From Phorcus lineatus (Eukaryota; Mollusca; Gastropoda; Trochida; Trochidae), in NCBI GenBank assembly GCA_921293015.1, contig OV121085.1, positions 20,101,911-20,165,910 on the forward strand: 64,000 nt of DNA, read 5' to 3'. The position numbers and the translations under genes are program-made. This document shows, piece after piece, positions 12,801 through 40,130 of this stretch (its first letter is position 1; the number at the start of each line of letters is the position of its first letter). The notes below the pieces were generated by a model that worked only from the letters and a program-made list of their open reading frames with translations, had not been told where the DNA came from and did not search any database.

Positions 12801-14780
12801 ATGGTAAATCTTTAGGAGGTGTCCAGCAATGATGTTCTTTTAGCCCTTATCTTTTTAGTGTAAATGCAAATATAATTTTTTCCAACTTAATCATTCTAGA
12901 TTATTTACTTCGCACAATCGATTAGTCAAAAAGTCAATGTTTTTGTGATATCAATATGAATTAAAAGTTGAACGAGTAAAGTTATTTGTGTCAATTTTCA
13001 ATTTTTCAATTGGTTATTAATTCGTGAAAAGCTGATGTACCAAATAAAGAACCTTGTATCTAGGAAACTTGTGAAGAAAACCAGAAAACATACACATCGG
13101 ATCGATTTTATATAGAAAGGACTTCAAAAGATTTATAAACGTTTCTTTCGTATCATTTTGCAAGAGAATAACATTAATAACTATGGATACGATAATGCTT
13201 GTTAACTAAGTTTGCACCATGTAAGTAACAAAAGACCTTTACACATCATTATGCTCGGCTGCATGTCTTGAACAACCGGTGGCATGGACTTTCCGAATAA
13301 AAAGCCCTCGAGATTACTATGCCATATTTATTGTATGCATGCATCTTGACCACCAATTTCCTTCATCGATTCCCAGTTCCCTAACAATTTTTCAAGCTGA
13401 AAGTTGAAAAGAAGATTGGTTTGAGACTACTTCCTCGTCACTCTGGTCGCAGTTTAATTAGTTAACCACCTTGTCGTACTTTTAAAATTGCTACTTTTAA
13501 AAGGAATATTTGTATAATGCATAATTGTGACCGCATATAATATGTGGCACCCTAAATTTTCTTTTTGATATTTTGGCTTATTTTTTGTTTTCAATGCAAC
13601 GATATCTATTGTATTTAGTTTTTTCTAGCTAATTGATGAATGTTCCAACAGAAAGCACGGTTTTGATAAAGAACGCAAAGGAAACAATTCACACGTGGAT
13701 CTTGTACCACAACTTTTAGGAACCGCGTAAACCTTTCCGTTGATATTCTATCGCAATACGGTGCAGTATCGACTAGCATAGCTTAACTCAATGCAAAATT
13801 GTAGTCATAACTAAATAAATAAAATTTTCAAAGGGAATAATTGCAACTATTAACTATGTAAATTATACAAATATATGATATTGATTGACACAATATGTTT
13901 TTGGGGTTCAGCCTAAAGACTGAATAACCTAGCTACACAATTTGAACGTTATTCCACTCGGAGCAATTAAGTATACTGAAGAAATTCAAATCGCTGATAA
14001 CTTTATGTGCTACGTCATTCTTTTCACAAATAGCGAGAAATTGTTCTTTAAAATGTTACATCCTTATCAAGACATCCCTTTAAACTTTGATCATTTTTGC
14101 AATGGAAATCATCCTCTGTTTTTCCATGCTGGTTTTGCGTTAAAGACATATAGATTAGAGCCATACAATATTTATACATACCTTTGCTAATGTACTTCTA
14201 TAGAATTTTACATTTCTAAGATTTGATTTTCTGTAAAATATTTTACTCTTCACAAGTTTAAAATTCAATATTTGCAAAAAATATTGGTAAACACGAGTGT
14301 ACGCCTATTTCAGTACTTCAGTACCACCGTAATCTGTATATCAATATTCAATTCCTGCATTATTTCTGCATCTTTCTTAGGGTTGAGATCCATGGCAACA
14401 TTTGTTCATATATTCGAAAATGTATTTTCAAATAAATACAGTGTATTCAGTTTTGTAAATTTTGACAAAACATTCCAAATATTTTAATATCATTTAACAA
14501 AAACAATATTAAATCTCTTTCTGCGGCTTTGCATATAAAGGCACAATTCATCAGAAATTTGTTTTGATGTAAGGGAGATAATTCCATTGTAGCTGTCTTT
14601 CTATCCATTTCTTCAATGCGGCACTTATTCCATGGACTTGATCAAGTTTTTCCAAAGTTTCATAGCCAGGGGAGGTGATCTTATAAAGATGCAATCTTTA
14701 GGTAAATAGGAAGACTCTGAGATAGAAGATGAGTTGCCGGCACTAGAATTGTCAAAACATGTGCTCCATGATAGTCTCAA
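12800..14780. other. Intergenic upstream of VGLL, no gene seen
   Basis: AT-rich, with only short ORFs (60-82 codons) of biased composition. No repeat family was recognised. Confidence 0.6.
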
Positions 14781-14834
14781 TTTGTCCTGCATGTGAGCTC
14801 ATAATTAGAATTAATGCCCAGCAGCGAGGAAACC

Positions 14835-15110
14835 AGACGAGTCACGTGACTTGTCGAGGTACCGCGAGAAGTCTGAATGTCAACAGAAGCATTGGCCAAT
14901 CAGCGGGAAGGACGCATCGTTACACCACGTGGTTCCATCCTCTCGCTTTGATTGACAGCAGCGCGTGACATGGGGAGTTTCAATCCATTCTAAGACCGCC
15001 TATGCATATGCCAAATATATTCAATAGTCAAAATACCTTGCACGAGAAGAAGCCCGCGTTAGATTCTTACGATCGCGATCCGTGCTCCTGTTTCGTGTGT
15101 GATAGCGAGA
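14835..15110 (+). promoter_or_regulatory. Putative VGLL promoter and 5' UTR
   Basis: A GC-richer stretch just upstream of the start codon. It has a palindromic E-box GTCACGTGAC (14841-14850), the double inverted CCAAT palindrome ATTGGCCAAT (14891-14900, NF-Y type) and a second CACGTG (14926-14931). No TATA box sits at a fitting distance. The transcription start is not visible; the role is inferred from position and motif density. Confidence 0.5.
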
Positions 15111-30720
<15,610 letters not shown>

Positions 30721-31195
30721 AACAGCCCTAGAAGGACTTCCGAAAATGTCTTGTCAGGCCTGTTAAACGCAAGGTTTCGACACAGGTGATGTTTGCCCTA
30801 CTAAGCTCTGAAGGATTGGCAAATCACTTCAATTACCTCCTATGGCCCTTCTGAGATTGCGACCCGCGATTCAAGATGGCGACATGGCCTTCCGACTCCG
30901 AGAAACAGCGTCGGCCATATTGGCTGAAGGATTATGCGACTCAGGAAAATAATTTGAAATATTTCAGAAGGTCTTAGTCATCGGGAGTTAAGAAAACTGG
31001 TGGTGTTTTCTGTGAAAGCTAGCTCCGGACAAAGATGTGTGGTGCAAAAATGCGTTGAGAGACAACACCGACTAACTGACAAAGAATGTGATTGCGTATC
31101 ACGCGAGATCCAACCTACCTTGACATAACCTGAGTTACATTCTGAAAAAGGACAGAATTGTAATGTGATGAAATAAACAATAGTGCTCAGTGCTT
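30721..31195 (+). other. Proximal 3' UTR of VGLL
   Basis: This non-coding stretch follows the TAA and is less AT-rich than the intergenic DNA. An AATAAA at 31172-31177 (within GATGAAATAAACAATAG) could end a transcript near 31190-31200. A distal alternative lies at 32941-32946. No transcript data are available, so the end is inferred. Confidence 0.5.
31172..31177 (+). terminator. Candidate proximal polyadenylation signal of VGLL
   Basis: AATAAA about 450 nt after the VGLL stop codon, just before the 51-bp tandem array. In AT-rich DNA such hexamers are common, so use is inferred from position only. Confidence 0.4.
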
Positions 31196-31220
31196 ATGGT
31201 CTGTAGAATCTCGTGAAATA

Positions 31221-32195
31221 GTGGTCAAAGACTTCATTTGAAGCGTGTTCAATACTGAACATGAACCCTGTGCCATACTAAGAAATCATTTGAGCAATGT
31301 TCAGTAATACAATGAACTCTGTACCGTACTAAGACATCTCCTGAGCAATGTTCAGTAATACAATGAACTCGTGCCGTACTAAGACCTATCTTGAGCAATG
31401 TTCAGTAATACAATGAACTCTGTGTCGTACTAAGACATCTCCTGAGCAATGTTCAGTGCTACAATGAACTCTGTGCCGTACTAAGACCTATCTTGAGCAA
31501 TGTTCAGTAATACAATGAACTCTGTGTCGTACTAAGACATCTCCTGAGCAATGTTCAGTGCTACAATGAACTCTGCTCCTTACTTAGATTTCACTTGATC
31601 TATGTTCAGTACAGGCTTTGAACGCAATATCGTACAAAGATTTCACTTAAACAATGTTCGGTACTGACTGTGAACAACGTGCCGCGTAAAGATATTACTT
31701 GAACAGGGTCAGTAGGGGCTATGAACGCATTGTCGTACAAGAAACAATTTGAACAGTGTTCAGCCCTGTGTAGTGCACAGATTTCACTGAACAATGTTCA
31801 GTAGTGACTGTGACGCTGTTTCCTAAATAAATCACCTAGAAATTGTTCGGTATAATGAGTATGACGGCAATGTCATACAAAGACTTCACTGGACCAGTGT
31901 TTAAAACTGAGTATGAAAGCAATCTCATACAAATGCTTCACTTGAACGTCGTTCAAAAGTGACTATTAACGCAGTGTCATACAAATACTTCAATTGAACG
32001 GTGTTTAAACTCACAATGAACGCAGTGTCATACAAATACTTCACTTGAACGGTGTTTAAAACTGACTATGAACGCAGTGTCATACAAATACTTCACTTGA
32101 ACGGTGTTTAAAACTGACTATGAACGCAGTGTCATGCAAATACTTCACTTGAACGGTGTTTAAAACTGACTATGAACGCTATTTCGTACAGAGAC
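31221..32195. repeat. 51-bp tandem array, about 19 units, downstream of the VGLL stop
   Basis: Units are 50-52 bp; GTTCAGT recurs at 31299, 31350, 31400, 31451, 31502 and 31553. In the 5' block, alternate units carry AGACATCTCC or AGACCTATCT, giving a 102-bp dimer order. The 3' block (about 31900-32190) is made of a diverged homogeneous type (ACTTGAACGGTGTTTAAA), and the middle units are decayed. Minus-strand ORFs inside are repeat by-products. Confidence 0.93.
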
Positions 32196-32851
32196 TTGGC
32201 ATCTTTTTAAACGTGTCTCATTCCCTTTCAATACCGTCATCTCTCACCCTATCATAATCACAATATTTTCTATGATATTCATATAAACAAGTAACTTACA
32301 ACTTTTCATGCTTTCATTCTCGCTCTTTTGCTTCAGAGAAACAAAGTTTATACCCAGAATGTGTTCAACCATAAACCGAAATCTTTCAGATTCTTCAAGT
32401 GTTCATTTGCGTCATAAAACTATTTAAGTTTTTTAAAACTACATTATTACATTTTCCATGTACTTAATTTATTTTAATCACAAACATACTCGAATGTGAG
32501 CATTCTCTGTATACTCGAACATTTTTTAAAAGATTTAAGTGAAATGAAATAATTTAAAGGTAAATTTTGAATTCAAAAGATTTTAAATTGCAAAGCGATG
32601 AATTTCCCACCTATTTTGAAATAAAATCATTAAGGTAAATTTCGAATATGAAAGATTTTAAATTGCAATGCGAAGAGTTTTCTCCTTCTTATGATCTGAA
32701 ATTTGTCTTTACGCTCTCTAATAATAACTAACATTTAGGAAATTTTCATTTTTGTCAGCTTTCATATTAACCATTTGATGCATTGATCATCTTCTGCCTA
32801 TGGCGACAATACCTGTGATAGCTCACCTTCATTATTATTATTATTATACCC

Positions 32852-32915
32852 TGACGTCATGTCCATTGTGACATCATCGTTGTGACGTCATCATTTGTAT
32901 TATTACGTCATTGAT
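32852..32915. promoter_or_regulatory. Cluster of CRE-type motifs
   Basis: TGACGTCA at 32852-32859 and 32883-32890, TGACATCA between them and TTACGTCA just after. Possible CREB/ATF sites, or a relic of a repeat that carried them. Confidence 0.4.
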
Positions 32916-32940
32916 TATTATTTGTATATATGATTCATGA

Positions 32941-32946
32941 AATAAA
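32941..32946 (+). terminator. Candidate distal polyadenylation signal
   Basis: AATAAA followed by a GT-rich stretch (about 32966-32990) that could serve as a downstream element. It would give a long 3' UTR of about 2.2 kb that includes the tandem array. Confidence 0.3.
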
Positions 32947-33024
32947 TATGTTTTCTTAATAATGAGACTCGTTGATGTTTGTTTCATGTTTTGTTATATA
33001 GACTATAGTCATGTTAGCATCATA

Positions 33025-33370
33025 GGAGGTGGCACGTGGTCCTGTGCGTAGCTCAGTTGACTGCTATCAGTGAAATTCAGCAACATCTGGCGTGGCTCGC
33101 CGGATGGGTGGGTTACCCGATCGTTGCTGTATTAACTGAGAGTTCAAGGGTTATTCCCTGCCCCACACTGAGACACGAGCTGAGAAACTTGTGGTGTCTC
33201 CTTAAGCAAGGGACTTTACTCGAAATGTGCTTCTGTTCACCCAGCATTACTAATTGGGTACCTGGTGTAGATTGTTTTGGAGGTGACCTTTAAGCGCTTA
33301 ATCGGCAGCTTGGGTTAGACCAGGGTAATAATGCAGGGAGCGCCTTGGCGCTATAAAAATACCCTATTAA
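33025..33370 (+). mobile_element. tRNA-derived SINE with conserved central domain
   Basis: The head has an A-box-like GTAGCTCAGTTGACTG and, about 90 bp on, a B-box-like GAGTTCAAGGGTTATTCCC. Then comes the block CTCCTTAAGCAAGGGACTTTACTCG followed by TTCACCCAGC and AATTGGGTACCTGG, which I recognise as the central domain shared by several metazoan SINE families (Meta/V/Deu type). The tail is GCGCCTTGGCGCTATAAAAATACC. An 85-codon ORF across it is incidental. The family name is uncertain. Confidence 0.8.
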
Positions 33371-36200
33371 TTTATATCGAATACAATGGTGGGATAATGC
33401 CCTATCTTTAAAATGCAGAACAACAATGAAAACATATATAAGTGAACAAATTGTTATTGGCAAAGTTGTCGATATGACTGCATTAAATGATGAGAAGAAT
33501 TTTATTTCAATAATATCAAAGTTGTAAAAGAAAAACATAACGTATTATGCCAGGAAAGTTTGATTTTACACTAAACTAGGGAAGGAAATAGTTAAATGAG
33601 ATAACGTGATAAATTGTGAAAACAACAACAGGAAACTGGGTATTCTAAGAAGACTTTGAAAACTGAATAATTGATACGTAATAATTTAACACATAAATAT
33701 ATGTAAAAGAGAATAAAGTACTCTCAAATGGGGATACATTACCATCGAAGAAACAATTGTATCACAATGAATACACCAAAAAGCAGTGTTTAGTATTATT
33801 ACAACAATATTAAGATGCATGAAAAGATACTAACACTAGATTTTAAGTACTTACGTATTGTGCTGAGAGTATATTCATACAAGTTATAAAGGGGGAATTG
33901 TAATAACCTCAAACTATACCAAAAACAGAAGCAATGGGGAAGGTAATGGTTAGAAACCATTTTGAACGCTAAACAGCAATAGACAAACACAAGAAGTCTT
34001 TTTTTTTAAATAAACAACGAAAAACGAGTAGGTGCGTTTACGTAAAACCAGGTAGTAATTGAAATACACATTGCAAAAAAGGAAATATCAGATTCTATAA
34101 ACAAAAGATATGAAGTTTATGAACAATTATTCAACTATGACAAAAGAAGTTTGATAACGATTCATGATATAATTAATATTTTCGATCAAAAAGCTTTGCA
34201 GAATCGGCATAATTTCAGACGTTGCATAGTTCATGAATGAAATTAGAGACACATCCACTGGCTGGGTACACGTGACTATGTTTTTCATTTGTTAATCAAA
34301 ATTTACTTCCTATAATGAGTTTCCCTACATAGTATAAAATTCTCTAACTAACAAATTAATGTATCTAGTCATTCATAAAATTCTCTCAAAGTTCCGAGGA
34401 ATTTAATTAATTGAAAACATGAGCCAGTTAAGAGAATTCAGGATTCTATGCTAAAACATAGAATAATTAAAAAAATGGAATTCATACAAATTTTCAAATT
34501 TTCAGTCACTGATGGTAACTTTAAGAACACGTGTTTTGGTAAATAATTATAATAATTAATACGTAATATATTTTCAAGATACATAAAATGATTTCATACC
34601 AACCAATAATGATTATTATTTGTATTTCATCTTTTATTAAAAAATTGGAAATTATAAAATTATTTCGATGCCTTTTTAAAATGCATAGACACCTATTTTA
34701 CTCCAAAAGCGATAAAACCGTATTGCTGTGGAAACTGATTGTACAAAGATTTTATTAAGATACCCTATTTGTGAATGATTCAAACGATTTTAAATTTAAA
34801 ATAGAATTTACTTTTAAGTATCAAGGAGTTATAGAACCTAGAAACCTTGTCTCTTAAATCCAAGTAAATATGTTATCTTTAAAAACAAAACGTAAACATT
34901 CGTGTTCAATCTATGAACTTGATATAGATATCTGGTAGATAAATCCTGCCTATTGCAGGTGCGTGTCTAATGAGTGTGCACGTGAATATATTCCATATAC
35001 ATAAATCAAATATAACTGAGACCTAAGGTTGTTGAATAATGTGTATATTGTGTTAAATGAGATTAATAAAGCGTCTGTTGTTTGTTTAATTTATCTTGAC
35101 GAAGAATATAGCTTATGTTTAATCAAAAGTTTATTTTTGAATTTTACGAATTGAGTTAAAGCTTCGATTGTTAAAATACAGACAGATTAAAACATTTTTA
35201 GAGGTACACAGAGTATCAGCTATGTCAAACTTAATAAAAGATCAAGAAGTAGTTATTGTTTCTGGAAATATGCATCTTAAAGCTTATCGTTCTATCGTAA
35301 GGTAACGAGGATCAATTTAAAATTAAGATTTGTGATCGGACAATGCCTCAAACGTAGTTTTAGAAACTTCTTCACAGCAGACAGAACGACAAGGTATGGT
35401 CGGAAGTACTTAGTGGGTCATTTAACTAATATATTTGTAAATGGGACGCAGAATCTTACACATGAACGGAATTTGATATTCACCTTTATGTCATAATTCT
35501 TGTAAATTATAGTAATAAACAAGAGCATTTACTGAACCTTTATTACGGCATCATGTTGCTATGGTCAGAAGTCTCATTCTCTAAGGAAATTCTTTGTGTT
35601 CTCAGATATTCTAAACACTTAGTTCTTACATGAAATCTCTGATTTAGTGCTAGTAAGAGTAGTAATTCTGGACAGCTCAGGAGGGTGAGAATATCGATCT
35701 GGAAAAGGGATAATACTACTCGTGTCTTTCTTACAGATGATACTTCGGGATGTCGATTTATGTAATAAACGCTTATCAAAAATCATTTCTATATAATTTT
35801 AATGACATATTTTCGTTTTTAAACTTATTACAATAACACAATTCCGCGATATGCGTTTTTTAATACTAAATAAGTTTTGGTATCGATTCTTCAGATAAGG
35901 ATATCATGATCAATATGTGTAAAATGAAATGTATGTAATGTAATACATAAATGATATTTACGAATGCGTGAAAATAAAAAAGTAAAAGTAAAAAAAATAT
36001 AGATATACTTTTCTTTACAACCTTAAAATTTCGTTTCCAAATAAATAATCCATTCGTAATGTTCCTCTGATAAGTTTATCGAATATGTTTCTCTTTATGT
36101 TTTTAAGGATTGAGAATATCTTTATTGTACGTGTGGCTCGTGTATGACCCCGATGATCGTTATTGGTTTAATTCAGCAACACTTGAAACTCATCCAAGAC
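33371..36200. other. Intergenic, very AT-rich, no gene seen
   Basis: Only short ORFs. No repeat family or RNA gene was recognised. Confidence 0.6.
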
Positions 36201-36206
36201 TGAATA

Positions 36207-36369
36207 TATAGAGGATATTTGATTAAGTTTGTCAAATACGATGTTTATCTCATCGAGTGGTGGGGTTGGAGCTGATATTATATATTATATGATATATATC
36301 AACTTCAACCCAACCACGAGATGAGATAAACATTGTATTTGACAAACTTAATAAAATATTCTATTTATT
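36207..36369. repeat. Long palindrome, arms about 70 bp
   Basis: The left arm (TTAAGTTTGTCAAATACGATG, TTTATCTCATCGAGTGGTGGGGTTG) pairs with the right arm (CAACCCAACCACGAGATGAGATAAA, CATTGTATTTGACAAACTTAA) around an AT-rich loop of under 20 nt. A probable fold-back MITE; CACGAGATGAGA recurs at about 36.61 kb. Confidence 0.9.
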
Positions 36370-36477
36370 ATATAAATTCTTTCTAATTTTGTTGATTTTT
36401 AGTGTTTATGATGTCTATAAACATTTCATAACCCTAAAAGTAGTCCCGGCACAAAGAGGCCCTGGAAGGTTCACCAG

Positions 36478-36540
36478 CAGTGACGATATATTATATCGCT
36501 ACTGTCACCAGTGACGATATATCATATCGCTACTGTGACC
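36478..36540. repeat. Tandem pair of 30-bp palindromes
   Basis: Two direct copies of CAGTGACGATATAT(T/C)ATATCGCTACTG, each nearly self-complementary. They lie about 110 bp from the larger palindrome. Confidence 0.9.
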
Positions 36541-38093
36541 ACATACAAGGTTTATTTCACTGATAAATCCCAGTATTTCATTGCTTATTATATAATAAAT
36601 AGGCATAACCCGTCACGAGATGAGAGATAAGTGATATCACATTGAAAACCACAGATATTATGTTTATCAAATGTTTATGGGGCTGAAAATATAGTGATTT
36701 AAAACTGCTTTCTTGCGACGTCATACCATTCTTAAATCATCAATTAGAAACTGCGACGACGTATTGTAGAAGTGACGTCATACCACTGTACACGTTACGT
36801 CATCTCCTCTGTGATTTTCACTTTGATGAGAAAGTGATGTCAAACTGCAGTGGTGCGAACACTTTTCTCAAACTGAGAAACTCAATCTCTCATCTCGAAG
36901 CACGTACAGCTGCATGCCAAAAGTTTGTTCACATATGTGAATATACTAGTGCAAATATCATATAATTTGAGATGCCTTTGATTTATCGTAGCGTTGCGAA
37001 AAACCAACGTATAATATTGAATTTTTCAAAACACATATGCAGATCCATTCTTCATTAAGGCAAATGTTTCTCGTACCCCACAATTACCCGTAACAGTTTT
37101 GGCTGGTCATTGAAGTGACAAGGGGTCAAAATTCCGAAAACACTCATTTTTATTTTTCTCCATAAAATCCTTTATAAGTTATCAACTTCTTAAATATTAG
37201 TCACGTTTGTTTCTTAGCACAAAGTCAATGTGATTATGTTGGTTTTAATCTCAGAGAGTCGATATGGAACATTTTATTTGATATTTCACGAAATCGAAAT
37301 TTTGAAAATTTGACCCCCTCTGTCTTTAACAAAATGCCAAAATTAGAATTTTTGCACCAGTGACCAGACGATCCCAAAATGAGTCCAAGAATGGCTATTT
37401 CCCACATTGACAGTGGGTGATCCATTGTCAGTTTTGCTCAAGTTATTCTATTGACGTTGAGACGAAACCCAAATAACATGAACATTTTCATGAATGGGTT
37501 GTTCTGTCCTTATCTAGATTTGCTCTACAAGAGGTTATGTTTCGACTAAGCTGAATTTAAGTTTAAAGTAAACTTTGCAGGTACAGCAAACATTTTTCGA
37601 CTTTAAAAGTTGGCTGTTTTATAAGGGTTACGTCGGACTAGAGTCTTAGGTTAGACTATGGTGATGGCTATATTGTAGGTAGTGACCATGCATTGTTCAT
37701 ACCAGGATAACAATGATGCATTTGGTTATGGAAAATGCGTTCTTTCCATTGCAAGTCCGGACTGACCATCAGAAATGCAGTTCAGAAGCTGTAAGATAAA
37801 GTTAAAAAAATAACTACCCAATCAAAATAGAACATGGTTATAATGAGGTTCTAATGCCATATCCAAACAATTGACATTACCCTTTTAATGTAAATTTCAT
37901 CTCGTTTTTCTTCGTAATATCAGGTTTGATGTGGATTGGGATGTTGATGACAAAGATCAAGGAATTTAGCTTTTCACCCGGTCGAGCATTATAGAAAATC
38001 AAACAATCTTCATCCATATGAATAACTTGACTGTCAACCACACAGAAATACAACACATTTCCAGAATGCGTTTGTTTTAAACGTGTAAAAAGG
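36541..38093. other. Intergenic, no gene seen
   Basis: Holds a TGACGTCA octamer (36773-36780) and short phrases related to the neighbouring palindromes (ATGAGAGAT, CTCAATCTCTCATC). No coding content recognised. Confidence 0.55.
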
Positions 38094-38178
38094 CATTCTC
38101 TCCCAGCAGAGGAAGTAGCTCCGTCATAAATTTGTATATAGGAATTTATGACGGAGCTACCTCTGTTGGGAGAGAATG
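38094..38178. ncRNA. 85-nt near-perfect hairpin, pre-miRNA-like or fold-back element
   Basis: The arms CATTCTCTCCCAGCAGAGG + AAG + TAGCTCCGTCATAAATT and GGAATTTATGACGGAGCTA + CCTCTGTTGGGAGAGAATG pair over about 36 bp. There is one G:U pair and one 3-nt bulge, and the loop is under 10 nt. The size fits a pre-miRNA, but the near-perfect stem also fits a small fold-back MITE. I recognise no known miRNA family. Confidence 0.4.
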
Positions 38179-38799
38179 GTAAAAAGGAAGAGAGAAAAGA
38201 AAACAGTTATTACACGAATTTACTCTTGTGACAACGCATGCATAGAAGCGGATCTTAATTAGTAAATTAACATATTTCAATATGAATACTTCAAATTTCA
38301 ACCAAGAACTTCAAGCTAAACGTGTCAATGTTTGAAGTGTTTAGAAACTGATTTGAGGAGATAAAGAATTTATAGCATTCTTCTTTGAATTCTGAATCAT
38401 GATAATGTAAATCATAACATAAGAGTAGCCGGTTTTTCCAAAATGGCGGACAACAACTTGATTTATATTCATGCGCTGGTGAATAACTGGGTGGCAGAGA
38501 AAATTAGTTCTTTCAAAAATGCAATAAACAAGAAGTTTTCCTACCATAAGCAAAACGGAAAACATAAGTGGAACATACAGTGATACAGGTTCACGGTGGA
38601 ACTACTTTTTCCTGGGCATATAAACAGGAGGTGTCGACGCCAATTAAAAGCCAAATGAAAAGAAAACAAAGGAAATAGTTCCGTTACGCTTAGATTGAGA
38701 AGAAGATGGTTGTGATTGCAAGAATCCGCTATTGTTACATAGATCCATGGTTAAACAAAGGTCTGCTACATCTGATTGTTATGATAATAAAGCGAAAAG

Positions 38800-40130
38800 T
38801 AGAATTTGTAAAAATAAGTGAACCTTGCAAGTGTTGGTAAAAGCTTTCTGTCTCCGGTAGATTGAGACATTGTAAGAAATAACAGCGGTCCTTAAGGACA
38901 ATGTACAGTGTCGTACATAATAAAGTACAGCATTTCTGTCTTTGACAGATTGGGACACTTGAAATGGCACCAGAGGTCTTTGAGGGCATTGTACAATGTC
39001 GTAGAGAATAAAGTGTATCATTTCTTTATTTGACAGATATAGACAGGTCTTTGAGGACACTGTGCAGCGTTGTACATGATAAAGCATACATTTTCTGTTT
39101 GACATATTTGAACACTTTAAAAGGGTCCAGAGGTTTACCCTTTCTGTGTCTAATACATTTTGATGCGTCAAGACGTTGCATTGTTTGTAGGACAATCTAC
39201 TGTGTCGTAAATAATACGTTTATATTCTTTCTATGTTTGGTATGTCTTGAGGAATCACAGGTCTTTGGGGATATTGTACAATGTCATACAGAATAAAGTA
39301 TACACTTTCTGTATTTGGCATATGTGGACATCTTGAAAGTCACTAGATGTGTACCCCTTCTTGACTAACCTATCGGGATACTAAAAGCGGCAACATTATT
39401 CTTTCGAAGACATTGTTCAGTGTCTCACAAAATAAAGTATAAACTTTCTTTAATAGACATATCTGGAAAATTTAAAATGCTTCTGAAGTTAACCCTTTCT
39501 GTGCCTGAGATATCTTGGATACCCGAAGAAGCTACATGGTTAGTTTATCACTTTGTACAGTTTCTCACAAAAAAAATCAAGTATATCCTTTCCATACTTG
39601 ATATGCAGTGTAAATTGGCATCATCGGTCTTTCAGGATATCTTACAGCGCCGTACAAAATAACGTATACACTTCCTGTCATTGACATATTTTTGAACACT
39701 AAAGCATGTTTACACTGTTACAAATATATTATACTTAAACATGTTTTATTTTGAAGACAGTGTAAAGTGTCAAACAGAATAAAGTGTATGCCATTAACAG
39801 CCCAAAAAGGTTTTAGTCGCTATGACAGTCAAATGTGACAAAAAGAACCTGAGGTATTTAGCGCATATGTACAGTATCGCCCAAATGAAAGTAAATCCTG
39901 TTTTTCATCATTACGCCTAAGATATAGCCATTGCCCGACGCATACAAAAGGTTTGAGGACAGCGTATAATTTCGTTAGGGCTTTGAGATTTATATTGTAC
40001 GTGTCTCCCATATATTTTAAAGATTGAGCGAAACATAAACATCTTTGAGGGCAGCGTACAGTGTCGAACAATAGAAAGTGTATACATCTGTCTGTAATAG
40101 TTTGAGACTTTGCTCCAAGCATCACAAATC
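38800..40130. repeat. Degenerate tandem repeat, unit about 95-110 bp
   Basis: Recurring phrases CTTTGAGGACATTGTACAGTG, TCGTACANAATAAAGTATA, TTTCTGT.TTTGACA and GGACACTTGAAA repeat roughly every 95-110 bp (longer composites further 3'). Examples are near 38895, 38975, 39048, 39258 and 39405. ORFs of 80-138 codons on both strands here are by-products of the repeat. Confidence 0.82.

Noticed and set aside
33036..33293. 85-codon ORF at 33.0 kb
   Set aside because: It lies entirely inside a SINE; the sequence is explained by tRNA-like and SINE core motifs.
38779..39195. 138-codon minus-strand ORF
   Set aside because: It falls within a degenerate tandem repeat and its protein repeats with the DNA unit; no known fold.
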